Positions 7,737 through 15,012 of a DNA stretch of 18,682 bases are shown here, one piece after another. Source of the stretch: Bacteroidetes bacterium GWA2_31_9b (lineage in GTDB: Bacteria; Bacteroidota; Bacteroidia; Bacteroidales; UBA12077); contig MENE01000153.1 of the NCBI GenBank assembly GCA_001769005.1, forward strand, positions 13,340-32,021, read 5' to 3'. A model generated the notes under the pieces. That model made no database searches. It was not told the DNA's origin and saw only the letters and a program-made list of their open reading frames with translations. The stretch's first letter is position 1. The number at the start of each line of letters is the position of its first letter. The position numbers and the translations under genes were made by a program.

Positions 7737-8666
7737 TTACTTATCTTTTTTACCAATTAGAGAAAAATGTACATATCTTTTTGGATTCTCATTCAAATCA
7801 ATTACAAGTTTATCAAGATCTGCAGCCAAACTGTTTAAATTTACATACAATGAATCATTATGAATAAGCAAACCGATTGTTCCTTCTCCATTATTTATTT
7901 TAGCTGCAATCTGATTTAGCTCAGATAGAGTTTTGTTAGCATTTAAAACAGTTGTTTTAATATTGGCCTGAGCTAATGAATCGCTAATATTTGAAAAATT
8001 AGCTAAAACGTTTGATATTTTTTCGTTATTATTTTTCAAATTATTTGAAATTGACTCAAAATTGTTAATAATTCCGGCAAGTTTATCTTTTTCTTCGGTA
8101 ACTAACCCCGAAATATCAGTAGTTATAAGTTTTAAGTTATCTAAAGATTTTTGTAAACCTTCACGTCTATCTTTATCGAAAATAGATAGTACAGAATCCA
8201 TCGATTCAATAAGTCTTTCAGCTTTATCTTTTATAGGTATTAACTCATTACTTAAACTGGTAAGCATGTCAATTTCAACTATTCCGGTTAAAGTATCACC
8301 TTTTTCACAATATTTTTCGGAATCAGAAAACTTGATATTGATAATTTTTCCTGCAATCAAACTTGCGGGTTCAATACTTGCAATAGAGTTTACGGGTACT
8401 TTAATATCCTTTTCAACTGAAAAGCGAACTACCATGTTTCCTCTTTGGTATTTATGAAATTTAATTTGTTCAACAACACCAACTTTATACCCATTTAAAA
8501 GAACAGGGCTGGCATCTTCAAGTCCATCAATATGGCTATATACAGCGTAATAATAATTGCTTGTAAATAGAATATTTTTTCCTTTTAAAAAATTAAACCC
8601 CCATATCAATAGAGATATAGCAATAACTGCAACAATACCAATTTTAGTTTCTTTATTTAATTTCAT
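7737..8666 (-). CDS. MlaD/MCE-family lipid-transport protein
   Basis: This is an MCE-domain protein, the family whose members bind phospholipids in the periplasm and hand them between the membranes. Residues about 9-26 form a single N-terminal membrane anchor with no cleavage site. The MCE domain spans about 38-115, with the characteristic GLEDASPVLLNGYKVGVVEQ stretch at 48-67. The remainder (about 130-265) is helical and coiled-coil-like, with heptad-type spacing. The C-terminal GEGTIGLLIHNDSLYVNL and NPKRYVHFSLIGKK segments resemble the conserved tail of Bacteroidota MCE proteins. It starts 11 bases after the amidase stop and is probably co-transcribed with it. The permease and ATPase partners (MlaE and MlaF types) are not in this window, so the transported lipid and its direction cannot be stated. 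Confidence 0.88.
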   Translation of the reverse strand: MKLNKETKIGIVAVIAISLLIWGFNFLKGKNILFTSNYYYAVYSHIDGLEDASPVLLNGYKVGVVEQIKFHKYQRGNMVVRFSVEKDIKVPVNSIASIEPASLIAGKIINIKFSDSEKYCEKGDTLTGIVEIDMLTSLSNELIPIKDKAERLIESMDSVLSIFDKDRREGLQKSLDNLKLITTDISGLVTEEKDKLAGIINNFESISNNLKNNNEKISNVLANFSNISDSLAQANIKTTVLNANKTLSELNQIAAKINNGEGTIGLLIHNDSLYVNLNSLAADLDKLVIDLNENPKRYVHFSLIGKKDK

Positions 8667-8677
8667 GTTTATATATC

Positions 8678-9844
8678 TTAGTTATTAACAATTTTTAATG
8701 CTTCGTTTAATGGAATTTGATAGCCTTCTTTATCAACAGCAATAATAAAAGAATCAGGGAATTTTTCTTCAATTTGTTTTTTAAATTCAATTATTTCATT
8801 GTAGGTACTAAATGAACCACATGTATATTTATATATATCATTAATTTTAAGTTCTTCAATTGGTGAAATTCCTTTAAAAAAAGGAGAATCTAATTCAATT
8901 GGATTTTTAGAAGAAGATAGCTGAACTTTAAATGATATATTATTATTTGTTATAGTATTTGAAGGAATATCGTTCTTATTTTCATTATTAAATTTTATTG
9001 AATCTATTTTTGATGAAAACTGACTCTTTTCTTCGATTACTCTTTTATACTCTTTAAATGCCCTAAATATAGCTGATGCAATATAATCTTGCCCGTCCTC
9101 ACTCATCAAAAATTTTTCTTCGTTAGGATTTGAAAGAAATCCAGCTTCAACCAGAACACTAGGCATCGTAGTTTTCCATAATACCAAAAATCCCGCTTGT
9201 TTTACGCCTCTGTTTTTTCTAAGTGCTCGTGTTTCGAACTGATCCTGAATAAATGAAGCATAATTCATGCTTTGCTCTAAATAGGTATTCTGTAAAAAAG
9301 TAAAAATAATATATGATTCAGACGAATTTGGGTCGAATCCTTCATATTTTGAAGAATAATCTTCTTCGTATAAAATAGCTGAGTTTTCTTTCTTTGCAAC
9401 TTCCAAATTACTATTAGTTACATGCAACCCCATAACATAGGTTTCTGTTCCATATGCCTCTGTATTTTTATTGCTGTTTATATGAATAGATATAAATAAA
9501 TTGGCTTTATTTTTATTTGCAATATCTGCTCTTTCATCTAATGGTACAAACACATCTGTTTTTCTGGTATATATAAGATTGACTTCAGGAAAATTTTCTT
9601 CAACAATTTTACCTAATTTTAAAGAAATTGCAAGTGCAATATCTTTTTCTTTGGAATGTTTTCCAGGAGCTCCATCATCTTTACCGCCATGACCTGGGTC
9701 AATAACCAAAGTTTTTAATACATAATGTTCGTTGTTTTGGCTGTATGTTATTGAATTTGAGCAAATAAGAAGTATTACGAATATTGATAAAATAAATTGG
9801 TATTTTTTTTGTTTATAAAAAATCGATATAAAATGCGTCTTCAT
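8678..9844 (-). CDS. N-acetylmuramoyl-L-alanine amidase (Amidase_3) with C-terminal SPOR-like domain
   Basis: This is a zinc amidase that cuts the bond between N-acetylmuramic acid and the stem peptide, acting in the periplasm on septal or recycled peptidoglycan. Residues 1-35 form a signal peptide with a long basic N-region. The Amidase_3 catalytic domain (about 44-265) has the zinc ligands and catalytic residues expected of AmiC/CwlV enzymes: His52 in DPGHGG, Glu66 in KEKD, His121 in SIHINSN and Glu233 in VLVEAGFLSN. A low-complexity linker rich in Asn and Ser (about 270-302) joins a C-terminal domain (about 303-388). That domain contains KVQLSSS, CGSF and a final hydrophobic strand, consistent with a SPOR domain that binds denuded glycan at division sites. 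The SPOR call is from pattern and is weaker than the amidase call. It is divergent from lptD with a 53-base gap. Confidence 0.92.
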   Translation of the reverse strand: MKTHFISIFYKQKKYQFILSIFVILLICSNSITYSQNNEHYVLKTLVIDPGHGGKDDGAPGKHSKEKDIALAISLKLGKIVEENFPEVNLIYTRKTDVFVPLDERADIANKNKANLFISIHINSNKNTEAYGTETYVMGLHVTNSNLEVAKKENSAILYEEDYSSKYEGFDPNSSESYIIFTFLQNTYLEQSMNYASFIQDQFETRALRKNRGVKQAGFLVLWKTTMPSVLVEAGFLSNPNEEKFLMSEDGQDYIASAIFRAFKEYKRVIEEKSQFSSKIDSIKFNNENKNDIPSNTITNNNISFKVQLSSSKNPIELDSPFFKGISPIEELKINDIYKYTCGSFSTYNEIIEFKKQIEEKFPDSFIIAVDKEGYQIPLNEALKIVNN

Positions 9845-9868
9845 TAATAATGTGTATAATATTTTAGT

Positions 9869-9876
9869 TAGTTTTG
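9869..9876 (+). promoter_or_regulatory. Candidate -7 element of the lptD promoter
   Basis: TAGTTTTG fits the Bacteroidota -7 consensus TAnnTTTG and would start a transcript about 15 bases before the lptD start. No TTTG -33 element lies at the expected spacing. A minus-strand TATTTTTG (9910 to 9903), inside the start of lptD, is in the right place to serve the divergent amidase gene, also without a good -33. Confidence 0.3.
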
Positions 9877-9897
9877 AAACTTTAATAATAGAATCAA

Positions 9898-12624
9898 TTG
9901 CACAAAAATAGCATAATAAAATTGTTTTTAGAATTTAGAAAACTTGTTTTTTCAATTATATTGTTTATAGTATTTCCGGCATTTATGTTTTCGCAAACTG
10001 ATCCTGATATACAGAAAAGCGATAGCTTAAATGAATTAATCCCAATTGATACAACTAGTTTGCAAATAAATAGCAATCAAACAAATGATACTCTTTCAGA
10101 AAGTGAAAAGAAATCAGGCTTAATTGATAATAAAGTAATATATTCAGCAATAGATTCTATAGTACTTTCCCGCGATTCAAAAAAAGTTTATCTGTATAAA
10201 AACGCGAAAATTGAATATGGTGATATAACACTTGAAGCTGATTATATTGAATATGATCAGGAGAATAATGTTGTATATGCTTCAGGTGTAGAAGATACTT
10301 TAGGAAATTTAATTGGGAAACCTATATTTACTGAGAAATCAGATAAATTTAATGCTAAAACCATAAAATATAACTTTAAAACAAAAAAAGGATATATTGA
10401 AGAGGTTTTTACTGAAGAAGAAGATGGTTATTTACACAGTGAGAAAACCAAAAAATTAGAAAACAATGATTTTTTAATGAAAAACGGTAAGTATACAACC
10501 TGTGACAATCCTGAACATCCTCATTTTTATCTTTCAATGACCAAAGCAAAAGTTATTCCGGGTGATAAAATAATTTCTGGTTATTCATATCTGGTTCTAC
10601 AAGATTTACCTTTAAAGTTCCTTTTTATCCCTTTTGGATATTTTCCAAGTCAGAAAGAACAATCATCGGGAATAATAGTTCCTAAATATGGAGAAGAAAG
10701 AAATAGAGGTTTTTTTTTACAAGATGGAGGATACTATTTTGGAATTAGTGATAAAATGGATTTAGCAATAACTGGTGATATATACTCAAAAGGTTCTTGG
10801 GGAGGCGATTTAAATTATAGATTTGTTAAACGATATAAATTCAACACAAATTTAAGTCTTGGTTATAAAGAATTTATTAAAAGTGAAAAAGGATTAGATG
10901 ACTATTTAAAATCAAAAGATTTTCAAATTAGATGGACACATAGTCAGGATCCAAAAGCAAATCCAAATTCAAAATTTAGCGCAAGTGTAAACTACAGCAC
11001 AACATCTTACGATAAATATAATAGTAAAACGATTGAAAATTTAAATACCAATACTAAAAGTTCAAGCATTTCATATAGTAAATCGTGGCCCGATTCACCA
11101 TTCAGATTAACAGCAGACTTAAGGCACTCACAAAATACACAAACAAATAATGTTGATTTAACTCTGCCCGTTGTTACTTTTAATATGGATAGAAAAAATC
11201 CTTTTAGAAGAAAAGGTTCATCTGGTGAAACAAAATGGTACGAAGATATTGAGATTAGTTATAAGTCAAAACTTGAAAATCGAATAACAGCTCCTGATTC
11301 AACTATTTTTACTGAAACACAATGGTCTGATTTTGAGAATGGATTTCAACACAATATTCCTTTAAGTACAAATATAAAAATCTTAAAATATTTTAACTTA
11401 ACTCCACAGGTTGAATATACAGGTATTTTATATCCAAATTATATTTCGAGGTATTATGATGAAAATTATTACATTGAATCGACGGGAAAGTATGGTGCTA
11501 TTATAACTGATACCATTAACGAGATTAAATATGCCCAAATGGTAACACCATCGGTTTCATTAAGTGTGGGGCCCAATATTTATGGTATGTATGCATTCAG
11601 TAATCCAAATGCAAAGATTGTTGCTATTCGTCATGTATTAACACCTTCAGCTAGTATTTCGTACAGACCTGATTTAGGTAGTATGGTAAGTCAATATTAT
11701 AGTACTTATGAAATGTATTCAAATGGTGAATTTAAAGATGTTGAATATTCGAAGTTCGAAAATGGATTATATAAACTACCATCATCACCAGGTGAATCGA
11801 GTGTAATTTCGTTTGGATTAAACAACAACTTGGAAATGAAAATTCGCTCCGACGAAGATACAGCTACAGGAACGCGAAAAATAAAACTTATTGAAGGGTT
11901 AAAATTTTCAGCAAATTATAATGTTTTTGCCGACTCTGTAAATTGGAGCTCAATTGGAATAAGTGGTAGAACAACTCTTTTTAAAGATAAAATAAATATC
12001 AATATTACAGCTTCGGTCGATCCATACCAAATTAATAAAACTACCGGAAACACAATTAACAAATTTCAATGGAATGATAAAGATGCTGAATTTTTAGGTA
12101 AGATTGGTAGGCTAGAGAGTTTCAGATTATCAATAGATTTTAAATTAAACTCTCCCCAAAATGGTGAAAGTGGTGATCAAAGTAATAAAGGAGAAATTTC
12201 CGAATCGATATTAAGTAATGATAGAGAAATAGATCAATCAATTATTCAACAACAGCAATTTCAGAAACAAATTATTGGTTATGTCGATTTTGATGTTCCT
12301 TGGGATTTAGGTGTTGATTATAATTACAATTACTCTAAGCCAAAATTTGAGAAAGTGATTACTCAAACTATAGGTATAAATGGAAATCTAAGTTTAACTA
12401 AAAACTGGAAGATTAGTTTCAGATCAAATTATGATATAACCAATAAAGAATTATCTTCAACATCAATAAACATTCATCGTGATTTGCATTGTTGGGAAAT
12501 GACTTTTAGCTGGATCCCTGTGGGAAGAATGCAAAGTTACAATTTCCAGATTAACGTAAAAGCATCTACATTAAAAGATTTTCTTAAACTACCTAAAAAG
12601 AAAACTTGGCAAGAGAACTTGTAG
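9898..12624 (+). CDS. lptD: LPS-assembly outer-membrane protein LptD, Bacteroidota type
   Basis: LptD is the beta-barrel that inserts lipopolysaccharide into the outer leaflet of the outer membrane. Residues 1-33 form a signal peptide ending near FMFSQ. An OstA/LptA-like periplasmic domain follows (about 78-200), with the strand pattern around AKIEYGDITLEADYIEYD. The conserved barrel entry follows (about 199-250; cysteine in YTTCDNPEHPHFYLS and the PFGYFP motif), then a long aromatic-rich alternating barrel to residue 908. I see no canonical C-terminal cysteine pairs as in E. coli LptD. The frame opens after a TAG at 9889-9891 and has no ATG before the signal peptide, so the start is a TTG at 9898, or less likely a TTG at 9922. 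There is no Shine-Dalgarno. A T9 run (10710-10718) lies in codons 271-274. The gene converges on the next one with a single base between stops. Confidence 0.88.
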   Translation: MHKNSIIKLFLEFRKLVFSIILFIVFPAFMFSQTDPDIQKSDSLNELIPIDTTSLQINSNQTNDTLSESEKKSGLIDNKVIYSAIDSIVLSRDSKKVYLYKNAKIEYGDITLEADYIEYDQENNVVYASGVEDTLGNLIGKPIFTEKSDKFNAKTIKYNFKTKKGYIEEVFTEEEDGYLHSEKTKKLENNDFLMKNGKYTTCDNPEHPHFYLSMTKAKVIPGDKIISGYSYLVLQDLPLKFLFIPFGYFPSQKEQSSGIIVPKYGEERNRGFFLQDGGYYFGISDKMDLAITGDIYSKGSWGGDLNYRFVKRYKFNTNLSLGYKEFIKSEKGLDDYLKSKDFQIRWTHSQDPKANPNSKFSASVNYSTTSYDKYNSKTIENLNTNTKSSSISYSKSWPDSPFRLTADLRHSQNTQTNNVDLTLPVVTFNMDRKNPFRRKGSSGETKWYEDIEISYKSKLENRITAPDSTIFTETQWSDFENGFQHNIPLSTNIKILKYFNLTPQVEYTGILYPNYISRYYDENYYIESTGKYGAIITDTINEIKYAQMVTPSVSLSVGPNIYGMYAFSNPNAKIVAIRHVLTPSASISYRPDLGSMVSQYYSTYEMYSNGEFKDVEYSKFENGLYKLPSSPGESSVISFGLNNNLEMKIRSDEDTATGTRKIKLIEGLKFSANYNVFADSVNWSSIGISGRTTLFKDKININITASVDPYQINKTTGNTINKFQWNDKDAEFLGKIGRLESFRLSIDFKLNSPQNGESGDQSNKGEISESILSNDREIDQSIIQQQQFQKQIIGYVDFDVPWDLGVDYNYNYSKPKFEKVITQTIGINGNLSLTKNWKISFRSNYDITNKELSSTSINIHRDLHCWEMTFSWIPVGRMQSYNFQINVKASTLKDFLKLPKKKTWQENL

Positions 12625-12625
12625 C

Positions 12626-13186
12626 TTAATGCTCAATCCAGTTTTTAATAATTTGAGATCCATGTTTTGTCATAATCGATTCTGGGTGATACTGAACTCC
12701 TCGTATATCGTATATTTTATGTCGCAACGACATGATATTATTTGTATCAATAGCTGTAATCTCTAACTCATCGGGAAATTTTTCTTTAGAAACAACCCAT
12801 GAATGGTACCTTCCTGAAACAAATGTTTTTTCAATATCTGTATAAATATAATCATCAATTACAATATTTGTATCAATATCGATACCATGATTAACTTGTG
12901 GCATATTAATAAGTGTAGCACCAAAATATTCCGCTATAGCCTGATGACCAAGACATACTCCAAGTATAGGTTTTGTTTTTCTAAACATGTCTAAAATTGA
13001 AAACATGATTTTTGAATCGGATGGAAGACCTGGTCCGGGTGAAAAGATTATTTTATCGAATTCAGAAATTTCGTTTATAGCAATTTGATTATTCCGTTTT
13101 ACAATTACATCTGATGCAAATTGCTCAACTATGTGAACCAAATTATAAGTAAATGAATCAAAATTATCAACAATAAAAACTCTCAT
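12626..13186 (-). CDS. pabA: Glutamine amidotransferase subunit, aminodeoxychorismate/anthranilate synthase component II
   Basis: This class I glutamine amidotransferase releases ammonia from glutamine for a chorismate-aminating partner. The product would be aminodeoxychorismate for folate (PabA) or anthranilate for tryptophan (TrpG); many bacteria use one subunit for both. The N-terminal IVDNFDSFTYNLV and the oxyanion loop SPGPG (49-53) are typical. The catalytic triad is Cys78 (GVCLGHQ), His167 and Glu169 (YHPES). The 186-residue length matches stand-alone subunits. No trpE, pabB or other tryptophan gene is adjacent, which favours a folate or shared role, so the symbol pabA is a preference rather than proven. 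It is divergent from ridA with a 72-base gap. Confidence 0.87.
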   Translation of the reverse strand: MRVFIVDNFDSFTYNLVHIVEQFASDVIVKRNNQIAINEISEFDKIIFSPGPGLPSDSKIMFSILDMFRKTKPILGVCLGHQAIAEYFGATLINMPQVNHGIDIDTNIVIDDYIYTDIEKTFVSGRYHSWVVSKEKFPDELEITAIDTNNIMSLRHKIYDIRGVQYHPESIMTKHGSQIIKNWIEH

Positions 13187-13219
13187 TCAATGTAATTTTT
13201 TAAGATGAGCAAATTACGT

Positions 13220-13227
13220 TATTTTTG
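13220..13227 (+). promoter_or_regulatory. Candidate -7 element of the ridA promoter
   Basis: TATTTTTG matches TAnnTTTG, and TTTT (13197-13200) stands 19 bases upstream in the -33 position, one mismatch from TTTG. It predicts a leader of roughly 26 bases before the ridA ATG. Confidence 0.45.
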
Positions 13228-13258
13228 ATGAACAATTTTAAAACTTAAAACAACAAAT

Positions 13259-13633
13259 ATGAAAAAAGTAATTTTTACCGAAAAAGCACCTAAAGCAATT
13301 GGTCCATACAGTCAGGCAATAGAAGTAAATGGTACTTTATATATTTCCGGACAAATTCCAATTAATCCTGCAACAGGTCAAATGGCCGAAGGAATAACTG
13401 AACAAACAAAACAGGTAATGGAAAATATTGGAGAAATTCTTAAAGCTGCAGGATATTCATACTCAAATGTTGTAAAATCGACTTGTTTATTAAGTGATAT
13501 GAATAACTTTCAAGCCATGAATGAGGTATATGGAACATATTATAAAGAAACTCCACCAGCTCGTGCTGCTTATGGAGTTGTGAAATTACCTTTGGGTGCT
13601 TTAATTGAAATTGAAACGATAGCAGTAAAATAA
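13259..13633 (+). CDS. ridA: RidA family enamine/imine deaminase
   Basis: RidA hydrolyses reactive enamine and imine intermediates, such as 2-aminoacrylate released by PLP-dependent dehydratases, to the stable keto acid and ammonia in the cytoplasm. The 124 residues cover the whole single-domain family. Conserved features include GPYSQA (Tyr17), ISGQIP, and PPARAAYGVVKLPLGALIEIE with Arg102 and Glu117, which match the active-site Tyr17, Arg105 and Glu120 of E. coli RidA. The ATG at 13259 gives the typical start. It appears monocistronic, with its own promoter and a strong terminator 23 bases after the stop. Confidence 0.95.
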   Translation: MKKVIFTEKAPKAIGPYSQAIEVNGTLYISGQIPINPATGQMAEGITEQTKQVMENIGEILKAAGYSYSNVVKSTCLLSDMNNFQAMNEVYGTYYKETPPARAAYGVVKLPLGALIEIETIAVK

Positions 13634-13651
13634 TTGTTTAATTTAGTATCA

Positions 13652-13692
13652 AATAAAAATGGCTGCCAATAATGACAGCCATTTAATTTTTT
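13652..13692. terminator. Bidirectional terminator between ridA and rplI
   Basis: The stem AAATGGCTGCCA/TGACAGCCATTT (13657-13668 with 13673-13684) has one C-A mismatch and a 4-base ATAA loop. A T6 run (13687-13692) follows on the plus strand. On the minus strand the stem is followed by TTTTT (complement of 13659-13655). It can end both ridA and the rpsF-rpsR-rplI transcript. Confidence 0.88.
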
Positions 13693-13706
13693 ATAGTTTA
13701 TAAGAA

Positions 13707-14153
13707 CTATTCGGCAACAATCTCAATAGCTACTTCAACTTTAACTTCTCTGTGAAGTTTAACAGTTACTTTATGAGATCCTACTTCTTTAATCTGATCT
13801 TCGGCGATTGTAATGTTCTTACGATCGATATCAAATCCTTTTTCTTTTAATGCTTCAGCTATCTGGATCGTATTTACTGAACCAAATATTTTACCTGTAG
13901 AACTGGTTTTAGCACCAATGGTAAGTGAAACTTTTTCAAGTTTTTTAGCATTTTCAAGAGCTTCGTTCTTAATTTTTTCTTCTTTATGTGCACGTTGTTT
14001 TAAATTCTCAGTGTGCATTTTTTTTGCAGAAGGAGTTGCAACAACAGCAAATCCTTTTGGAACAAGGTAGTTTCTTCCGTAACCGTTTTTTACTCTAACG
14101 ATTTCGTTTGCATTACCTAGGTTCGGCATATCTTGTTTTAATATTACTTCCAT
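13707..14153 (-). CDS. rplI: 50S ribosomal protein bL9
   Basis: bL9 is a large-subunit protein bound near the L1 stalk that helps keep the reading frame. The N-terminal RNA-binding domain is clear, with MEVILKQDMPNLG and the glycine/aromatic loop VKNGYGRNYLVPKG (22-35). A lysine-rich connecting helix (about 44-75) and a C-terminal domain carrying GKIFGSVNTIQIAEALKEKG follow. The 148-residue length is normal. It is the last gene of rpsF-rpsR-rplI, 19 bases after rpsR, and is preceded by a strong Shine-Dalgarno sequence. Confidence 0.97.
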   Translation of the reverse strand: MEVILKQDMPNLGNANEIVRVKNGYGRNYLVPKGFAVVATPSAKKMHTENLKQRAHKEEKIKNEALENAKKLEKVSLTIGAKTSSTGKIFGSVNTIQIAEALKEKGFDIDRKNITIAEDQIKEVGSHKVTVKLHREVKVEVAIEIVAE

Positions 14154-14160
14154 TTATTAT

Positions 14161-14166
14161 TCCTCC
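14161..14166 (-). promoter_or_regulatory. Strong Shine-Dalgarno of rplI
   Basis: Read on the minus strand, GGAGGA stands 7 bases before the rplI ATG (GGAGGAATAATAA then ATG). This is an ideal ribosome-binding site. I see no comparable site in front of the other genes in the window except rpsR. Confidence 0.85.
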
Positions 14167-14172
14167 AATTTG

Positions 14173-14442
14173 CTATTTTAACATATCTGTTACATATGGC
14201 AGCAAAGCAAGATGACGAGCTCTTTTAATAGCTTTGGCTACTTTTCTTTGGTATTTTAAAGATGTTCCGGTTAAACGACGTGGTAAAATTTTACCTTGTT
14301 CGTTCACAAATTTCTTTAAAAACTCTGGATCTTTATAGTCGATGTATCTGATCTTGTTCTTTTTAAATCGACAATATTTTTTCTTCTTTACCTCAACTGT
14401 TGGGGGAGTAAGATATCTGATTTCTGATTGATTCTGTGTCAT
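14173..14442 (-). CDS. rpsR: 30S ribosomal protein bS18
   Basis: bS18 is a small-subunit platform protein that pairs with bS6 and lies close to the 3' end of 16S rRNA. The 89 residues contain the family core KKYCRFKKNKIRYIDYKDPE, then LKKFVNEQGKILPRRLTGTS and the C-terminal VAKAIKRARHLALLPYVTDM. It starts 2 bases after the rpsF stop. Its Shine-Dalgarno lies inside the last codons of rpsF, so translation is probably coupled to rpsF. Confidence 0.97.
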   Translation of the reverse strand: MTQNQSEIRYLTPPTVEVKKKKYCRFKKNKIRYIDYKDPEFLKKFVNEQGKILPRRLTGTSLKYQRKVAKAIKRARHLALLPYVTDMLK

Positions 14443-14444
14443 TG

Positions 14445-14792
14445 TTATTCCTCCGTTTTAGTTGCTTTTTTACTTCTTTTCTTTTCACTATACTCAACAG
14501 CGAATTTATCCAATTTAAATGTTAAAAATCGAATAATTCTTTCGTCTCGACGATATTCAGTTTCTAGTTTGGTGATTAATTCACCATTGCATCTAAATTC
14601 AACTAAATAATAAAAACCTGTCGATTTTTTTTGAATGGGATAAGCGAGCTTCTTTAATCCCCAATTTTCTTCGTGCACTATCTCGGCTCCTGCGTTTGCC
14701 ATAATGCCTTTGAATTTTTCTACTGTTTCCTTCATCTGAATATCAGACAAAACGGGAGTTGTAATGAAAACAGTTTCGTAATGATTCATCAT
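14445..14792 (-). CDS. rpsF: 30S ribosomal protein bS6
   Basis: bS6 binds bS18 and the central domain of 16S rRNA on the small-subunit platform. The 115 residues begin MMNHYETVFITTPVLSD, and the family pattern continues with NWGLKKLAYPIQKKSTGFYYLVEF and RIIRFLTFKLDKFA, followed by a short lysine-rich tail. Two ATG codons stand in tandem (14790-14792 and 14787-14789), so either could be the start. There is no Shine-Dalgarno, in contrast with the two genes downstream. It heads the operon behind the best promoter in the window. Confidence 0.97.
   Translation of the reverse strand: MMNHYETVFITTPVLSDIQMKETVEKFKGIMANAGAEIVHEENWGLKKLAYPIQKKSTGFYYLVEFRCNGELITKLETEYRRDERIIRFLTFKLDKFAVEYSEKKRSKKATKTEE
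14450..14454 (-). promoter_or_regulatory. Strong Shine-Dalgarno of rpsR, inside the rpsF 3' end
   Basis: Read on the minus strand, GGAGG precedes the rpsR ATG by 7 bases (GGAGGAATAACA then ATG). It overlaps the codons for the final Thr-Glu-Glu of bS6 and is nearly identical to the rplI site. Confidence 0.85.
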
Positions 14793-14827
14793 AACATGTT
14801 AATTTTTAATGATTATTTAATGAGCCG

Positions 14828-14858
14828 CAAAATTAGATTATTTTTTAATTATTGCAAA
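14828..14858 (-). promoter_or_regulatory. Bacteroidota sigma-A-type promoter of rpsF-rpsR-rplI
   Basis: Read on the minus strand, TTTG (14858-14855) is followed after exactly 19 bases by TAATTTTG (14835-14828). This is a perfect TTTG-N19-TAnnTTTG promoter. The start site should fall near 14822, giving a leader of about 30 bases. That leader is short and shows no obvious hairpin. Confidence 0.78.
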
Positions 14859-14977
14859 ATATTTACTAAGTAAATGATAACAAAAGATATAATATCCATA
14901 AGTTTCTTCTGAAAATCTAAAAATAAATAAATTTATAATCCATTTGGTTTGTTTCTAAATTTATTCAATGAAAATTG

Positions 14978-14985
14978 TAAATTTG
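14978..14985 (+). promoter_or_regulatory. Candidate -7 element of the dnaX promoter
   Basis: TAAATTTG matches TAnnTTTG and would start transcription about 23 bases before the dnaX ATG. The nearest upstream TTTG (14948-14951) is 26 bases away, longer than the usual 19 to 21, so only the -7 half is convincing. Confidence 0.35.
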
Positions 14986-15012
14986 TAATTCTTAAATCGA
15001 ATACTTTATAAA

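Noticed and set aside
14793..14827. S6:S18-binding leader motif in the rpsF 5' end
   Set aside because: The leader predicted from the promoter is about 30 bases with no stem-loop carrying the expected CCG bulge.
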